Source: Marinomonas algicola
GTDB lineage: Bacteria > Pseudomonadota > Gammaproteobacteria > Pseudomonadales > Marinomonadaceae
DNA: 64,000 bases
Assembly (NCBI RefSeq): GCF_014805825.1
Contig: NZ_CP061941.1
Coordinates: 3,410,001 to 3,474,000, forward strand
Direction of reading: 5' to 3'
Shown here: in pieces, positions 52,857 to 61,875 of the stretch
Layout of the letters: each line of letters starts with the position of its first letter
Position numbering within the stretch: position 1 is the first letter of the stretch
The notes under the pieces: model-generated
Told to the model about the DNA's origin: nothing
The model's database searches: none
What the model saw: only the letters and a program-made list of their open reading frames with translations
Translations under genes and position numbers: made by a program

Positions 52857-53977
52857 ACATCCGAAAAGTAGCACTGCCAAAGGGTATAAATGAAGGAATG
52901 CCACCTCTAGAAGTAACAGATAAGCCGGTCTCCTTCTTTGAGTTCTGGCCTGCGTGGGCTATGTACACACCTGTGGCTCTTCAATGTCTTGTGCTTAGCC
53001 TAAAATACAAAAACATCGGCTTACCACTTATCGCCAACCCAAGAATCCCTCTAAGTGGCATGGTAGGTGAATCAAAAGCGGACATTCTTGACCAAGCCAA
53101 TAAAGCCGTTCGCTGGTCTCTATGCGAATACATTACGTCAACAAAACAGGCTCTACTTGATGACGCAACAAACGCTAAAAACACCTTGTCAGCCTATCAT
53201 AAAAAAGGCTTACAACTTCCAGCGGTTGCCAAACCAGATTTAGGTTGCCGTGGTGTAGGAGTGAGATTAATTGAAACCGAAACTCAGTTAACTGACTACA
53301 TTAGCGCTTTTCCTAATGATGCCCGTTTTTTATTACAAGAAAAATCCAAATACCAGGCCGAAGCCGGTTTGTTTTACGTTCGTTATCCAGGTGAAAAAAA
53401 GGGAAAAATCACCTCTATAACGCTTAAATATACACCATGGGTCATCGGTGATGGCCGCCGCACATTAAAAGAACTAATCATGGCGGACCCTAGGGCCAGT
53501 CTATTATCTCATGTGTATTTGCCAAGACACAAAGCCAATCACGACAAAGTGATTGCTGATGGTGAAGCCTTTCGCATTGCGTTTGCAGGCAGTCATAGCG
53601 GCGGCAGCATTTTCAGAGATGGAAACCGCTACATCACACAAGAATTAACCGCATCGCTTGACGCATTTTTTAATGGTATGCCAGATTTCCATTATGGTCG
53701 TCTCGATGTGAAATTTAAGCACATTGATGAATTAGTGAAAGGAAAGAATTATCAGATACTAGAAATTAATGGTGCCAGTAGTGAGGCCACTCATATATGG
53801 GACAGCAAAACAAAACTTTCCGACGCGATCAAAGTGTTAATGCATCAATATCGAACTTTATATGAAATTGGCCATCTAAATCGTAAAGCTGGCTATAAAA
53901 CCCCCTCATTATCCTCTTTGTATCGCGCTTGGCGAGAAGAGAAGAGCTGGGTAGTTAATTACCCATCAATGGATTAA
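52853..53977 (+). CDS. ATP-grasp ligase-like protein (D-Ala-D-Ala ligase superfamily)
   Basis: The 374-residue protein has ATP-grasp features: VAKPDLGCRGVGVRL (ATP-binding lysine and glycine-rich loop), FLLQEKSKYQAEAG, GRLDVKFK and YQILEINGASSEATH for the metal-binding Glu-x-Asn. These enzymes join a carboxylate to an amine via an acyl phosphate. The TTG start is chosen because AAAGGA lies 9 bases before it and it overlaps the dedA stop (TTGA). An upstream ATG would read 36 codons inside dedA. Between DedA and an OlsF-like acyltransferase it probably acts on an amino-acid substrate or headgroup. The real substrate is unknown. Confidence 0.75.
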   Translation: MNIRKVALPKGINEGMPPLEVTDKPVSFFEFWPAWAMYTPVALQCLVLSLKYKNIGLPLIANPRIPLSGMVGESKADILDQANKAVRWSLCEYITSTKQALLDDATNAKNTLSAYHKKGLQLPAVAKPDLGCRGVGVRLIETETQLTDYISAFPNDARFLLQEKSKYQAEAGLFYVRYPGEKKGKITSITLKYTPWVIGDGRRTLKELIMADPRASLLSHVYLPRHKANHDKVIADGEAFRIAFAGSHSGGSIFRDGNRYITQELTASLDAFFNGMPDFHYGRLDVKFKHIDELVKGKNYQILEINGASSEATHIWDSKTKLSDAIKVLMHQYRTLYEIGHLNRKAGYKTPSLSSLYRAWREEKSWVVNYPSMD

Positions 53978-53980
53978 TTT

Positions 53981-55798
53981 ATGAAAACAACCTCTGAATT
54001 CAGCCCTTTTCGATTACCAAGAACCACAACAGCGATGAAGTGGTTGGCACCCATACTAGAAAATATTACCGGACTCAAAAGACTGCACCAGCATTATTTA
54101 CATCGTCCCGATAATACCGATACCTATGCCTTTTTAACGCATACATTGAATTCTTTGGGCATTCGATTTCACGCCACTGGCGAACCCTTAGAAAACATCC
54201 CTAAAACAGGACCACTGCTTATTGTTGCTAACCACCCTTTAGGGGGCGTTGAAGGGGTTATCTTAGCCAAGATGCTAATGCAGTATCGTCCCGATATTCA
54301 AGTAATGGCGAACTTGTTTTTAAAACGAATCCCTGAGTTAGACAATTTATTTATTGGCGTGGACGTATTTGAAACCAAAGAAGCACGTCGAACGAATATG
54401 AAAGCCATTAAAGACGCAGGACTACACCTCAGTTCTGGTGGCGCATTATTGGTTTTTCCAGCAGGAGAAGTGTCTACTTTTGATGAAGCAAATCAATTAC
54501 AAGATAAAACATGGGGACGGCTTGTTGGTCGTCTAGCTCGATCAAGTAAAGCCAGTTGTTTACCTGTATTTATAGAAGGTCAAAACTCCCCTCTATTCTA
54601 TAAAGCGGGAAACATACACCCTCGATTAAGAACCGTATTACTAGGTCGTGAGCTGCTTAATAAAAAGAATAAATCCATTGGTATTCGCTGCGGCTCAGTC
54701 ATTGAACCCCATGAAATTAGCAAGATGGATAACGACCAAGATATAACCAACTACCTCCGTCTTAATACCTACCTTCTGGAACAGAACCAACCGACGTCTC
54801 AAACAAAAAAAATCCCCCCCGGCAAAGCCATGCCAGAAAGAGCAGTAACACCATTAATGGAAGACGTTTCATCCACCCTGCTAACCGCGGATATTGATGG
54901 GCTTTCACATGAAAACCGCTTAGTCGAGCAAAAACAATTTCAGGTGTTCATTGCAAGCGCCACAGAAATCCCTGTGATTTTGACCCAAATAGGCATTATA
55001 CGAGAACGTAACTTTCGAGAAGTTGGAGAAGGCACAGGCAGAGCGATCGACCTAGATCAATTTGATGAAAGCTATTTACATCTATTTATTTGGGATAAAG
55101 AACAGAAACGTATTGCAGGAGCCTATAGGTTAGGGCTCGTTGATACGCTCACAAAAAATGCGGGGGTGCAGGGACTCTACAGTCGCACTTTATTTAAGTT
55201 TGATAATGATTTCCTAACGACTCAACCTAATGCCATAGAAATGGGTCGTTCTGTCATTGATAAACCTTACCAAAAAAGCTTATCACCCCTTATGCTTCTA
55301 TGGAAAGGCATTGCCACTTTCGTCTCTCGTCACCCTCAATACACGACCTTGTTCGGTCCCGTGAGCATAAGCGGGGATTATAAAGAACTGACTCATCAGT
55401 TAATCGTCAGCTGTTTAACCGCTCATTTTTATGATACTGAAAGATCCGCTTTAGTCGAAGCAACGCACCCTGTCCCGCACGCTAATAAACCTTTTTGGTC
55501 TGTCAACCTACTCTCCGGGTTAGCCGACATACAGCTATTATCCAATATTGTCTCTCGACTTGAGAAAGGGGCGGCGGTACCGGTTTTAATACGTCAATAC
55601 CTCTCTTTACAAGGACGCTTTATTAGCTTTAATGTGGATCCAGATTTTAATCAAACCGTCGATGGGCTTATTACGGTAGACCTTACAAAATTAACCCCAA
55701 GGGTTCTAGGAAAGTACATGGGTAGAGAAGCCGCCGAAACGTACCTACAGCATCACCAGGTAGAGGGTCACAGCTCTAACGGCCAGGAGGAAAAATGA
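53981..55798 (+). CDS. Bifunctional acyltransferase, OlsF-like (PlsC + OlsB-type GNAT)
   Basis: The 605-residue protein fuses two acyltransferases. Residues about 60-260 form a PlsC-like domain with NHPLGGVEG (His85; the usual HX4D is HPLGGVE) and FPAGEVS (160-165). From about 300 a GNAT-like domain resembles OlsB, with FREVGEGTGRAIDLDQFDE, FIWDKEQKRIAGAYRLG and MGRSVIDKPYQKSLSPL. The same pair in one chain is the layout of OlsF in Serratia and Flavobacterium, which N-acylates ornithine and then O-acylates it. The amino acid used here is not known. It follows the ATP-grasp gene by 3 bp and overlaps the next. Confidence 0.85.
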   Translation: MKTTSEFSPFRLPRTTTAMKWLAPILENITGLKRLHQHYLHRPDNTDTYAFLTHTLNSLGIRFHATGEPLENIPKTGPLLIVANHPLGGVEGVILAKMLMQYRPDIQVMANLFLKRIPELDNLFIGVDVFETKEARRTNMKAIKDAGLHLSSGGALLVFPAGEVSTFDEANQLQDKTWGRLVGRLARSSKASCLPVFIEGQNSPLFYKAGNIHPRLRTVLLGRELLNKKNKSIGIRCGSVIEPHEISKMDNDQDITNYLRLNTYLLEQNQPTSQTKKIPPGKAMPERAVTPLMEDVSSTLLTADIDGLSHENRLVEQKQFQVFIASATEIPVILTQIGIIRERNFREVGEGTGRAIDLDQFDESYLHLFIWDKEQKRIAGAYRLGLVDTLTKNAGVQGLYSRTLFKFDNDFLTTQPNAIEMGRSVIDKPYQKSLSPLMLLWKGIATFVSRHPQYTTLFGPVSISGDYKELTHQLIVSCLTAHFYDTERSALVEATHPVPHANKPFWSVNLLSGLADIQLLSNIVSRLEKGAAVPVLIRQYLSLQGRFISFNVDPDFNQTVDGLITVDLTKLTPRVLGKYMGREAAETYLQHHQVEGHSSNGQEEK

Positions 55799-56328
55799 TA
55801 CCGATTATCAGAGGTAATATAGAAACCATTAATCAGGCGCAAGATCTACTCGACTCGCTTGACGAAGAATCGTATTGCCATATTTGTTCACCTCATATGA
55901 GCAGCAGCATTGGTCAACATATTCGACATATCATCGACAACTACCTTGTGTTAGTAGAGGGCATGCCGAACAAACACATTGACTATAATGGCCGTCGACG
56001 AGGTGCAAAAGTAGAAACCTGCTTAGATACAGCCAAAGCTGAATTGAAGCAACTACAACACTGGTTACTCAGTGTAAACCAAGACTTTCTCGACTCATCA
56101 ATAACCATTATCTCAGAAGTCTGCCTTCAGGAAGAGCAGTCTGAACGAATTAACTCCAACCTTCATAGGGAGCTTCTGTTCGTCGCCAGTCATTGCATTC
56201 ATCATATGGCTTTAATCGGTGTCGCCGTTAAACTACAAAACAGAGAAACACCTAAATTTTTTGGCTTAGCACCTGCAACGGCCACTTATGTACGCCAACA
56301 AGAATTAATTAACGCGGTAAATTCATAG
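55795..56328 (+). CDS. DinB-like four-helix metalloprotein
   Basis: A 177-residue protein with the DinB/YfiT-like helical bundle: an N-terminal MSSSIGQHIRHIIDNY helix (the first His ligand) and a C-terminal HRELLFVASHCIHHMALIGVAV helix with the His-x3-His pair. Such proteins bind a metal, often acting as thiol-dependent transferases; the reaction here is unknown. Its ATG overlaps the OlsF-like stop (ATGA), and the next gene begins 2 bp after it. Confidence 0.78.
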   Translation: MIPIIRGNIETINQAQDLLDSLDEESYCHICSPHMSSSIGQHIRHIIDNYLVLVEGMPNKHIDYNGRRRGAKVETCLDTAKAELKQLQHWLLSVNQDFLDSSITIISEVCLQEEQSERINSNLHRELLFVASHCIHHMALIGVAVKLQNRETPKFFGLAPATATYVRQQELINAVNS

Positions 56329-56330
56329 TA

Positions 56331-57110
56331 ATGTGTACCATCAGTTGGCTCTACGAAAGCCATGGCTATCAGGTTTTTTTTAATCGTGATGAGCAGGTAA
56401 GTCGGGCAAAAGCAAAACCGCCTGAACCGTTCTCCTGCGATCATCAGAAAAGCACCTATCTCATGCCCATTGACCCTCAGGGTTTAGGCTCTTGGATGGG
56501 AGTGACTCAAAATGGCGTTACGGTCTGCTTACTGAACTTTTATCAAGGAGTCACACCAAAGGGGCCATTAGTGAGTCGCGGCCAACTAGTCAAACGCTTA
56601 CTAGAACAAAGCACATTAGTAAGAATGCTGGATACATTGTCGCATTTGAATGTCTTGAGTTACGCGCCTTTTACTCTCTTACTCTTCTCTAGAGAACAAA
56701 AAGCCCCTTATGGCGTCTGCTGGGATGGTAAAACCCACCTCAAGAGGACAGAAGTGAAATCGCCCTTCACCTCCTCAGGAATCGACTTCCCTAGCGTCTC
56801 ACAACATAGGCAAGACAGCTACCAAACGTTGTTAAAACAACATCAGGGCACGATAACGGCCAGCCTATTATTTGACTTTCACAGATCGCATTTGCCGAGT
56901 AAATCAATGAACTCCGTATGCATGCATAGGGAAGATGCTCAAACCGTCAGTTTAAGTCATGTTAGCGTTGAGCAAGATGACGTGGTGTACACATACTGGG
57001 ATGGACCGCCTTGTGAACAACAAACAAAAATAGCTTCTACTTTAGCGCAACCATCATCAATAATATCAACCTATGGTCAGGTTAAATCAAACGAAAAGGT
57101 TGTGCTTTAG
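56331..57110 (+). CDS. NRDE-family (TANGO2-like) protein
   Basis: The 259-residue protein begins MCTISWLYESHGYQVFFNRDEQ, which carries the NRDE motif and the conserved second-position Cys of the TANGO2 family (N-terminal hydrolase-like fold). Eukaryotic TANGO2 homologues have been linked to haem transfer and lipid or acyl-CoA handling; the bacterial role is open. It is the last gene of the DedA operon. Two REP-like palindromes follow directly. Confidence 0.8.
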   Translation: MCTISWLYESHGYQVFFNRDEQVSRAKAKPPEPFSCDHQKSTYLMPIDPQGLGSWMGVTQNGVTVCLLNFYQGVTPKGPLVSRGQLVKRLLEQSTLVRMLDTLSHLNVLSYAPFTLLLFSREQKAPYGVCWDGKTHLKRTEVKSPFTSSGIDFPSVSQHRQDSYQTLLKQHQGTITASLLFDFHRSHLPSKSMNSVCMHREDAQTVSLSHVSVEQDDVVYTYWDGPPCEQQTKIASTLAQPSSIISTYGQVKSNEKVVL

Positions 57111-57139
57111 CGCAACAATTGTCAAGGAGATCAACATGT

Positions 57140-57163
57140 TGTCGGCCTGAAGACCGACCTACA
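57140..57163. repeat. REP-like palindrome, copy 1
   Basis: TGTCGGCCTGAAGACCGACC followed by TACA forms a short hairpin (GTCGG / CCGAC). It shares its frame with a second copy 20 bases on. It stands between convergent genes, as REP elements often do, and may stabilise mRNA ends. Confidence 0.7.
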
Positions 57164-57183
57164 GGACAACAAAATGTGCGTTT

Positions 57184-57207
57184 TGTCGGGATAAATCCCG
57201 ACCTACA
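57184..57207. repeat. REP-like palindrome, copy 2
   Basis: TGTCGGGATAAATCCCGACC followed by TACA, with arms GTCGGGAT / ATCCCGAC, a near-perfect hairpin. Both copies are 24 bases long, point the same way and end in CCTACA. Similar 'GGGATAAATCCC' REP units occur in many gammaproteobacteria in association with RAYT transposases; none is in this window. Confidence 0.75.
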
Positions 57208-57226
57208 TAAGTGAAATAGAAATATT

Positions 57227-57637
57227 TTATTCGACTTCGATTACGTCAAAACTATGGGTAATTTCAACACCACCACGTTCTAACATCAATGACGCAGAGC
57301 AGTATTCTTCTGCCGATAGCTTAACGGCACGCTCAACCATAGCCGGTTTCAATTTACGGCCTGTGACGACAAATTTTATATGAATTTTAGTAAATACAGC
57401 GGGAACAGAGTCGGATCGTTCGGCATCCACTTCTGCAACACAAGACACTACATCTTGACGCGCTTTTTGCAAAATTTTCACAACGTCATAGGAGGTACAA
57501 CCGCCAAGGCCCGCTAAGATTAGCTCCATTGGGCGAGCGCCTTTTTCTTGGTTGCCGTCAATTTCAATTGAAAATCCAGAACCAGTTTGCGCTGTAAAAT
57601 GCACATCTTCTTGCCAAGCAACACGTGTTTTCATCAT
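57227..57637 (-). CDS. OsmC-family protein
   Basis: A 136-residue protein with the OsmC fold and the paired cysteines of thiol peroxidases: GLGGCTSYDVVKILQKAR and SAEEYCSASLML. OsmC-type proteins reduce organic hydroperoxides; the exact substrate is unknown. It lies 90 bp after trpC on the same strand, a link also seen in Pseudomonas, where osmC and a crp/vfr gene follow trpDC. No crp-like gene is present here. Confidence 0.9.
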   Translation of the reverse strand: MMKTRVAWQEDVHFTAQTGSGFSIEIDGNQEKGARPMELILAGLGGCTSYDVVKILQKARQDVVSCVAEVDAERSDSVPAVFTKIHIKFVVTGRKLKPAMVERAVKLSAEEYCSASLMLERGGVEITHSFDVIEVE

Positions 57638-57728
57638 CTACTCTCTTTTATTCAGTTTACAGTCTGTTCTGCAACAAATCTAAACAATCAGAACCAGACA
57701 GGCCATCATTCAATTAGCATCATATAAC

Positions 57729-58544
57729 TTAAGCTTGAAACAGCTCAGCAAGTTTACTACCGGGTTCATCCGCTCGCATAAAGGCTTCGCCAACTAAAAA
57801 GGCATTCACATTTTTCGCCCTCATCGCAGCGACGTCTGCAGCAGTATGAATGCCACTTTCGGTCACAATAAAACGATCGTTAGGAATGCTATCCAGCAAG
57901 TCAAACGTATTGTTTAAGCTCAAATCAAAGGTGTGCAAATCGCGATTATTAATCCCCAAAAGCTCGCTGTTCGTGTATTTCAAAGCCAACTCAAGCTCTG
58001 CTCTATTATGCACTTCAACAAGCACATCCATACTGAGTTCACGTGCTAATTGATCTAGCTCAAATAACTCATCACCCGATAAGCAGGCGGCAATTAATAG
58101 CACACAATCGGCTCCAATCGCTCTGGCTTCGTATATTTGATAAGGGTTAACCATAAAGTCTTTGCGTATTACGGGTAAGCGACACGCATTACGCGCTTCC
58201 ACTAAAAAATCTTCATGACCTTGGAAGAAGTCCTTATCCGTCAAAATAGACAAACAAGCAGCGCCGCCCTTTTCATAAGACGTGGCAATCTCCGCTGGTA
58301 CAAAGTGTTCGCGTAGAACCCCTTTGCTTGGAGAGGCTTTTTTAATTTCAGCAATAACGCCAGACTGACCATTTTCTACTTTTGCTCGCAATGCGTTAGC
58401 AAAACCTCGAACAGGGTTTTCTTTATTGGCGATTAAGGCCGCCTCTTTAACCTTCTCAAGAGGCGCAGTACTCTTCCTCTCAGCAATCTCTTCGTGCTTT
58501 CGTGCAACAATTTTTTTTAATATCGTTGGTGTTTCAACTTGCAT
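57729..58544 (-). CDS. trpC: Indole-3-glycerol phosphate synthase
   Basis: TrpC closes the indole ring in tryptophan synthesis. The 271-residue enzyme is monofunctional (no TrpF fused) and shows VIAEIKKASPSKGVL, SILTDKDFFQG, VIRKDFMVNPYQIYEARAIGAD, VEVHNRAELE, LGINNRDLHTF and FIVTESGIHT. It follows trpD by 31 bp. Confidence 0.97.
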   Translation of the reverse strand: MQVETPTILKKIVARKHEEIAERKSTAPLEKVKEAALIANKENPVRGFANALRAKVENGQSGVIAEIKKASPSKGVLREHFVPAEIATSYEKGGAACLSILTDKDFFQGHEDFLVEARNACRLPVIRKDFMVNPYQIYEARAIGADCVLLIAACLSGDELFELDQLARELSMDVLVEVHNRAELELALKYTNSELLGINNRDLHTFDLSLNNTFDLLDSIPNDRFIVTESGIHTAADVAAMRAKNVNAFLVGEAFMRADEPGSKLAELFQA

Positions 58545-58575
58545 GACAAACCTTACCTATTTATTCGAAAACACT

Positions 58576-59598
58576 TTAAAAACAACGAGTAAAACTCGCA
58601 AGTGCGGACAATTTTTCGGTCGCTAAACCACCACCAATCACGTCTTCTGCCATCAAAACCCCTTCGGCGTATGAAGAAGCAATGCCAGAGACATAAATCG
58701 CGGCACCTGCATTTAACGCCACAATATCGCGCGCAGGATTCACTTTGCCTTTACCGGCCAATGCCTGCTTAACCAACACAAAACTCTCCTCTGCATCATT
58801 TACTTGCAACGGATCGATTGACTGACGAGGAATGCCATATTCTTCAGGAAGAATTTCATATTCAGTGACAACGCCATCTTTTAACTCGGCCACATAGGTT
58901 GGCTCGGCAATACTAATTTCATCCAACCCATCTTTAGAATGCACGACCATAGCATGGCGGCTACCTAACAGTTGCAACACTTCGGCCATTGGGCGAACCC
59001 ATTGTTTATCAAACACACCTAACACTTGATTCTTTACATCGGCAGGGTTAGTTAATGGTCCTAGTAAGTTAAAAATGGTTCTTACAGCCATTTCCTTACG
59101 CGGGCCAATGGCATGTCGCATGGCCGCATGATGATTTGGCGCAAACATAAAACCTAAGCCAACTTCATCAATGGATCGGCTCACTTGCTCTGGGGTTAGG
59201 TTTAAATTAATGCCTGCAAACTCTAATAAATCAGCACTACCGGATTTAGATGAAATAGAACGATTACCGTGTTTTGCCACATGAGCACCCGCCGCCGCCG
59301 CGACAAAAGCGGTAGCGGTCGACACATTAAATAACTTACCGCCATCACCGCCTGTACCACAGGTATCAACAAGGTTTTCTTGTGTAATAATGACTTTATT
59401 CGACAGTTCTCGCATCACCTTGGCCGCGGCGGTAATTTCTTCGACTGTCTCCCCCTTCATCCGTAGGGCAATCAAAAATCCCCCTATTTGAGCCTGAGTC
59501 GCCCCACCTGTCATAATAATGCGCATCACATCACACATTTCATCTATTGTAAGATCTCTCTTATCAATGACAGCGGCAATGGCCGATTTAATGTCCAT
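58576..59598 (-). CDS. trpD: Anthranilate phosphoribosyltransferase
   Basis: TrpD transfers phosphoribose to anthranilate. The 340-residue protein carries VDTCGTGGDGGKLFNVSTATAF for PRPP binding, KHGNRSISSKSGSADLLE and FMFAPNHHAAMRHA, all diagnostic. It is first of trpDC. The usual partner trpG is not upstream; instead a glycosyltransferase cluster lies there, so trpE and trpG must be elsewhere or the operon was split. Confidence 0.97.
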   Translation of the reverse strand: MDIKSAIAAVIDKRDLTIDEMCDVMRIIMTGGATQAQIGGFLIALRMKGETVEEITAAAKVMRELSNKVIITQENLVDTCGTGGDGGKLFNVSTATAFVAAAAGAHVAKHGNRSISSKSGSADLLEFAGINLNLTPEQVSRSIDEVGLGFMFAPNHHAAMRHAIGPRKEMAVRTIFNLLGPLTNPADVKNQVLGVFDKQWVRPMAEVLQLLGSRHAMVVHSKDGLDEISIAEPTYVAELKDGVVTEYEILPEEYGIPRQSIDPLQVNDAEESFVLVKQALAGKGKVNPARDIVALNAGAAIYVSGIASSYAEGVLMAEDVIGGGLATEKLSALASFTRCF

Positions 59599-59724
59599 CA
59601 GGAACTCCTATTGAATTGAATCAAATAATAAATTACCGTCATTCTACACACCCACTTCCTTGCTGTCTTCACATAGAAAGCGCAGTCATTACGAATTCAA
59701 AAATCTAAGTAGAATAAGCGGTAC

Positions 59725-60990
59725 TTATAAGACGGTATTCTCAAATAAAGAAAGTTGTTTTGGTAAACAGACTCGAGTTAAATCAAATTGCTGCTGTACC
59801 GTTTGACGAGCGCTTACTCTTATAGGTTCGATGACATCAGGATGAGACAGTACCCAGTGAATAGCGTCAGAGAGTGCCTTAGAATCAAAAAAATCGACCA
59901 AAAAACCATTCTTCCCGTCAAGAATAACGTCTTCCACCGGTTCCGTTCGCGAGGCAATCACTGGAGCCCCACAACTCATGGCTTCCAACATTGACCAAGA
60001 AAGCACAAAAGGGTAAGTCAAATACACATGCGCTCGACTGAGTTGCAATGCAGCAAGATAAACCTCGTAAGACACAGCACCTAAAAAATGCACTCGTAGA
60101 GGGTCCAACTGATGTCCGATTTCGTTCAAGAAAAGCTGCCTCCAACTTGTTCCTTCTGGTGGTTGCGCACCGTATCCTCCAGTGTCACTGCCAATAATTA
60201 AAATATGTGCATCAGGGTGGAGAGCTAAAACATCGGGTAAAGCTCGCATAAAAGTATGAAAACCTCGATAAGGCTCCAAACAGCGGTTAACAAAGGTGAT
60301 GACTTTATGAGTTCTGTTTAATAAGGGGCCGTTTTGGCCTAATTGAATGGAAACATTATCATTAAAGCAACAAACGTCGGTATCAATACCTTCATGAATC
60401 ACGTTAATTTTTGGCCACGCCCATTCAGGGTGTACACGCTTTTGGAATGGCGTTGCACTGACGGCCACATCCACATGCTGTAGCATCCACAGAGGCCATA
60501 AATTTTTCAACTCTGCCTTATGAACTTGCTCTATAGCCGTAGGAAATTCAGGGTCAAAACTCACATCGGTTTGTGGTGCACAGTAATAATATTCAAACCA
60601 CCCAATAACCTTGGCCGATGGATAAATCGTCCGGACACTTTGCATATCGCCCCAACCGGTATGCCCAACAACCAGATCCGGCTCCCACCCCTGATGCTTC
60701 CAAGCCATTAAAATTGTACTAGCCGCACGAGCACGCACAATTTTACTGTTGATGTCCATTAACCATGGATCAAGCTGAGTGGAATGGGACGATGGTTTTG
60801 CCTGCTCAATTATAATTGGCTGGGTAACGAGCCTTTGAACCGCTACGGGGTCGGCAAAGGTTACCCCTCTGACATCAGCACCACAGGTGACAACCGCTGG
60901 CAACATATGTTTGAACTGAGCGGGTAAATTGGGGTGCATAAACAGCACTTTTTTCCCCACTAACCCGGCATAAGGAGCGCCATTCAGCAT
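59725..60990 (-). CDS. GT4-type glycosyltransferase
   Basis: A 421-residue protein with a GT-B fold: N-terminal FMHPNLPAQFKHMLPAV, middle INVIHEGIDTDVCCF, and the C-terminal nucleotide-sugar binding SWSMLEAMSCGAPVIASRTEPVEDVILDG, in which Glu-x7-Glu is visible. Such retaining enzymes add sugars to glycans or lipid acceptors. Its neighbours are a SapC-family protein and a phosphohexomutase, suggesting a glycan or glycoprotein unit. The donor and acceptor are unknown. No clear Shine-Dalgarno fixes the start. Confidence 0.85.
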   Translation of the reverse strand: MLNGAPYAGLVGKKVLFMHPNLPAQFKHMLPAVVTCGADVRGVTFADPVAVQRLVTQPIIIEQAKPSSHSTQLDPWLMDINSKIVRARAASTILMAWKHQGWEPDLVVGHTGWGDMQSVRTIYPSAKVIGWFEYYYCAPQTDVSFDPEFPTAIEQVHKAELKNLWPLWMLQHVDVAVSATPFQKRVHPEWAWPKINVIHEGIDTDVCCFNDNVSIQLGQNGPLLNRTHKVITFVNRCLEPYRGFHTFMRALPDVLALHPDAHILIIGSDTGGYGAQPPEGTSWRQLFLNEIGHQLDPLRVHFLGAVSYEVYLAALQLSRAHVYLTYPFVLSWSMLEAMSCGAPVIASRTEPVEDVILDGKNGFLVDFFDSKALSDAIHWVLSHPDVIEPIRVSARQTVQQQFDLTRVCLPKQLSLFENTVL

Positions 60991-61032
60991 AGGTTCATTC
61001 CATCTTCAGCCATTCCTAAACGAGATAACACA

Positions 61033-61824
61033 TTAAAACTGAAAGGTTTCATCTTCATCTTCACCAAAAACTGCATCAATTGTTGCATTTTTGAACAGGT
61101 TTTTCTTCTCGTTAATGTTTCGATACTGAATGCCTAGAAACTCCACACAATGCTCTGAAAACATTTGCCCATAAATCAATGCCATAGAGCCATTCGCAAC
61201 CAGGGTTTTTAATTGCTCTGGCGCCAGTTCATACAAAGCAGCTTCATCAATATGAAATAAACCCTGTATTTTTTTAGCGGTATCAACATCACCCGATTGT
61301 ACATAAAGATCCCAAGGTACGATCAAATTCATGGAGTCCAACAACTCGATCAGCTCTTTTGTTTGCCGCAAGCCTTTATCGAACATTTTAACCAGGTCTA
61401 ATCGTTGAGACATGGCTTCGGTCATCTCGCCCTGATCATCAAATAATCGATGATCACCTTCTTCAAAAGAGGCATTAAAATATGAACCTTGCTGCACACA
61501 TAAAGCCGTTTGATCACTGTCGACTATCGGCATCATGCAGAAAGGAAAACAGCGATAATACAAGGGTAGATAGCGACCAACCCATCTACCACTGTCATTC
61601 ACATACAAGTTATAACCCGCGTGTAAAGATTGAATGGCAACCAAACTAAATGCACTCTCTGGAGTGCTTTTTACAAAGGCTAACGTCATGTCTTTTAGCA
61701 TCATAACTTCTGGAATAACCACGGGCACCAAGGACTCGGTCGACGCAAAAAGGTAAGAATCTGGGTCTTTCCAACCCGCATCTCGATGAGTAACTGGGCT
61801 TACAGGCGTAACGTTATCAAACAT
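61033..61824 (-). CDS. SapC-family protein
   Basis: The 263-residue protein has the SapC family pattern, with LVAIQSLHAGYNLYVNDSGRWVGRYLPLYYRCFPF and CVQQGSYF in the middle and SHINDI-free but conserved Glu/Asp-rich C-terminus. SapC was first described from Campylobacter S-layer loci; elsewhere it accompanies TonB-dependent uptake or glycan genes. There is no signal peptide. Its place between a glycosyltransferase and a phosphohexomutase argues for glycan context. Its activity is unknown. Confidence 0.75.
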   Translation of the reverse strand: MFDNVTPVSPVTHRDAGWKDPDSYLFASTESLVPVVIPEVMMLKDMTLAFVKSTPESAFSLVAIQSLHAGYNLYVNDSGRWVGRYLPLYYRCFPFCMMPIVDSDQTALCVQQGSYFNASFEEGDHRLFDDQGEMTEAMSQRLDLVKMFDKGLRQTKELIELLDSMNLIVPWDLYVQSGDVDTAKKIQGLFHIDEAALYELAPEQLKTLVANGSMALIYGQMFSEHCVEFLGIQYRNINEKKNLFKNATIDAVFGEDEDETFQF

Positions 61825-61875
61825 ATTAACTCCATAATGTCGTTTCCATAATCTAATCTTCTTGGTCTCAGCGAC

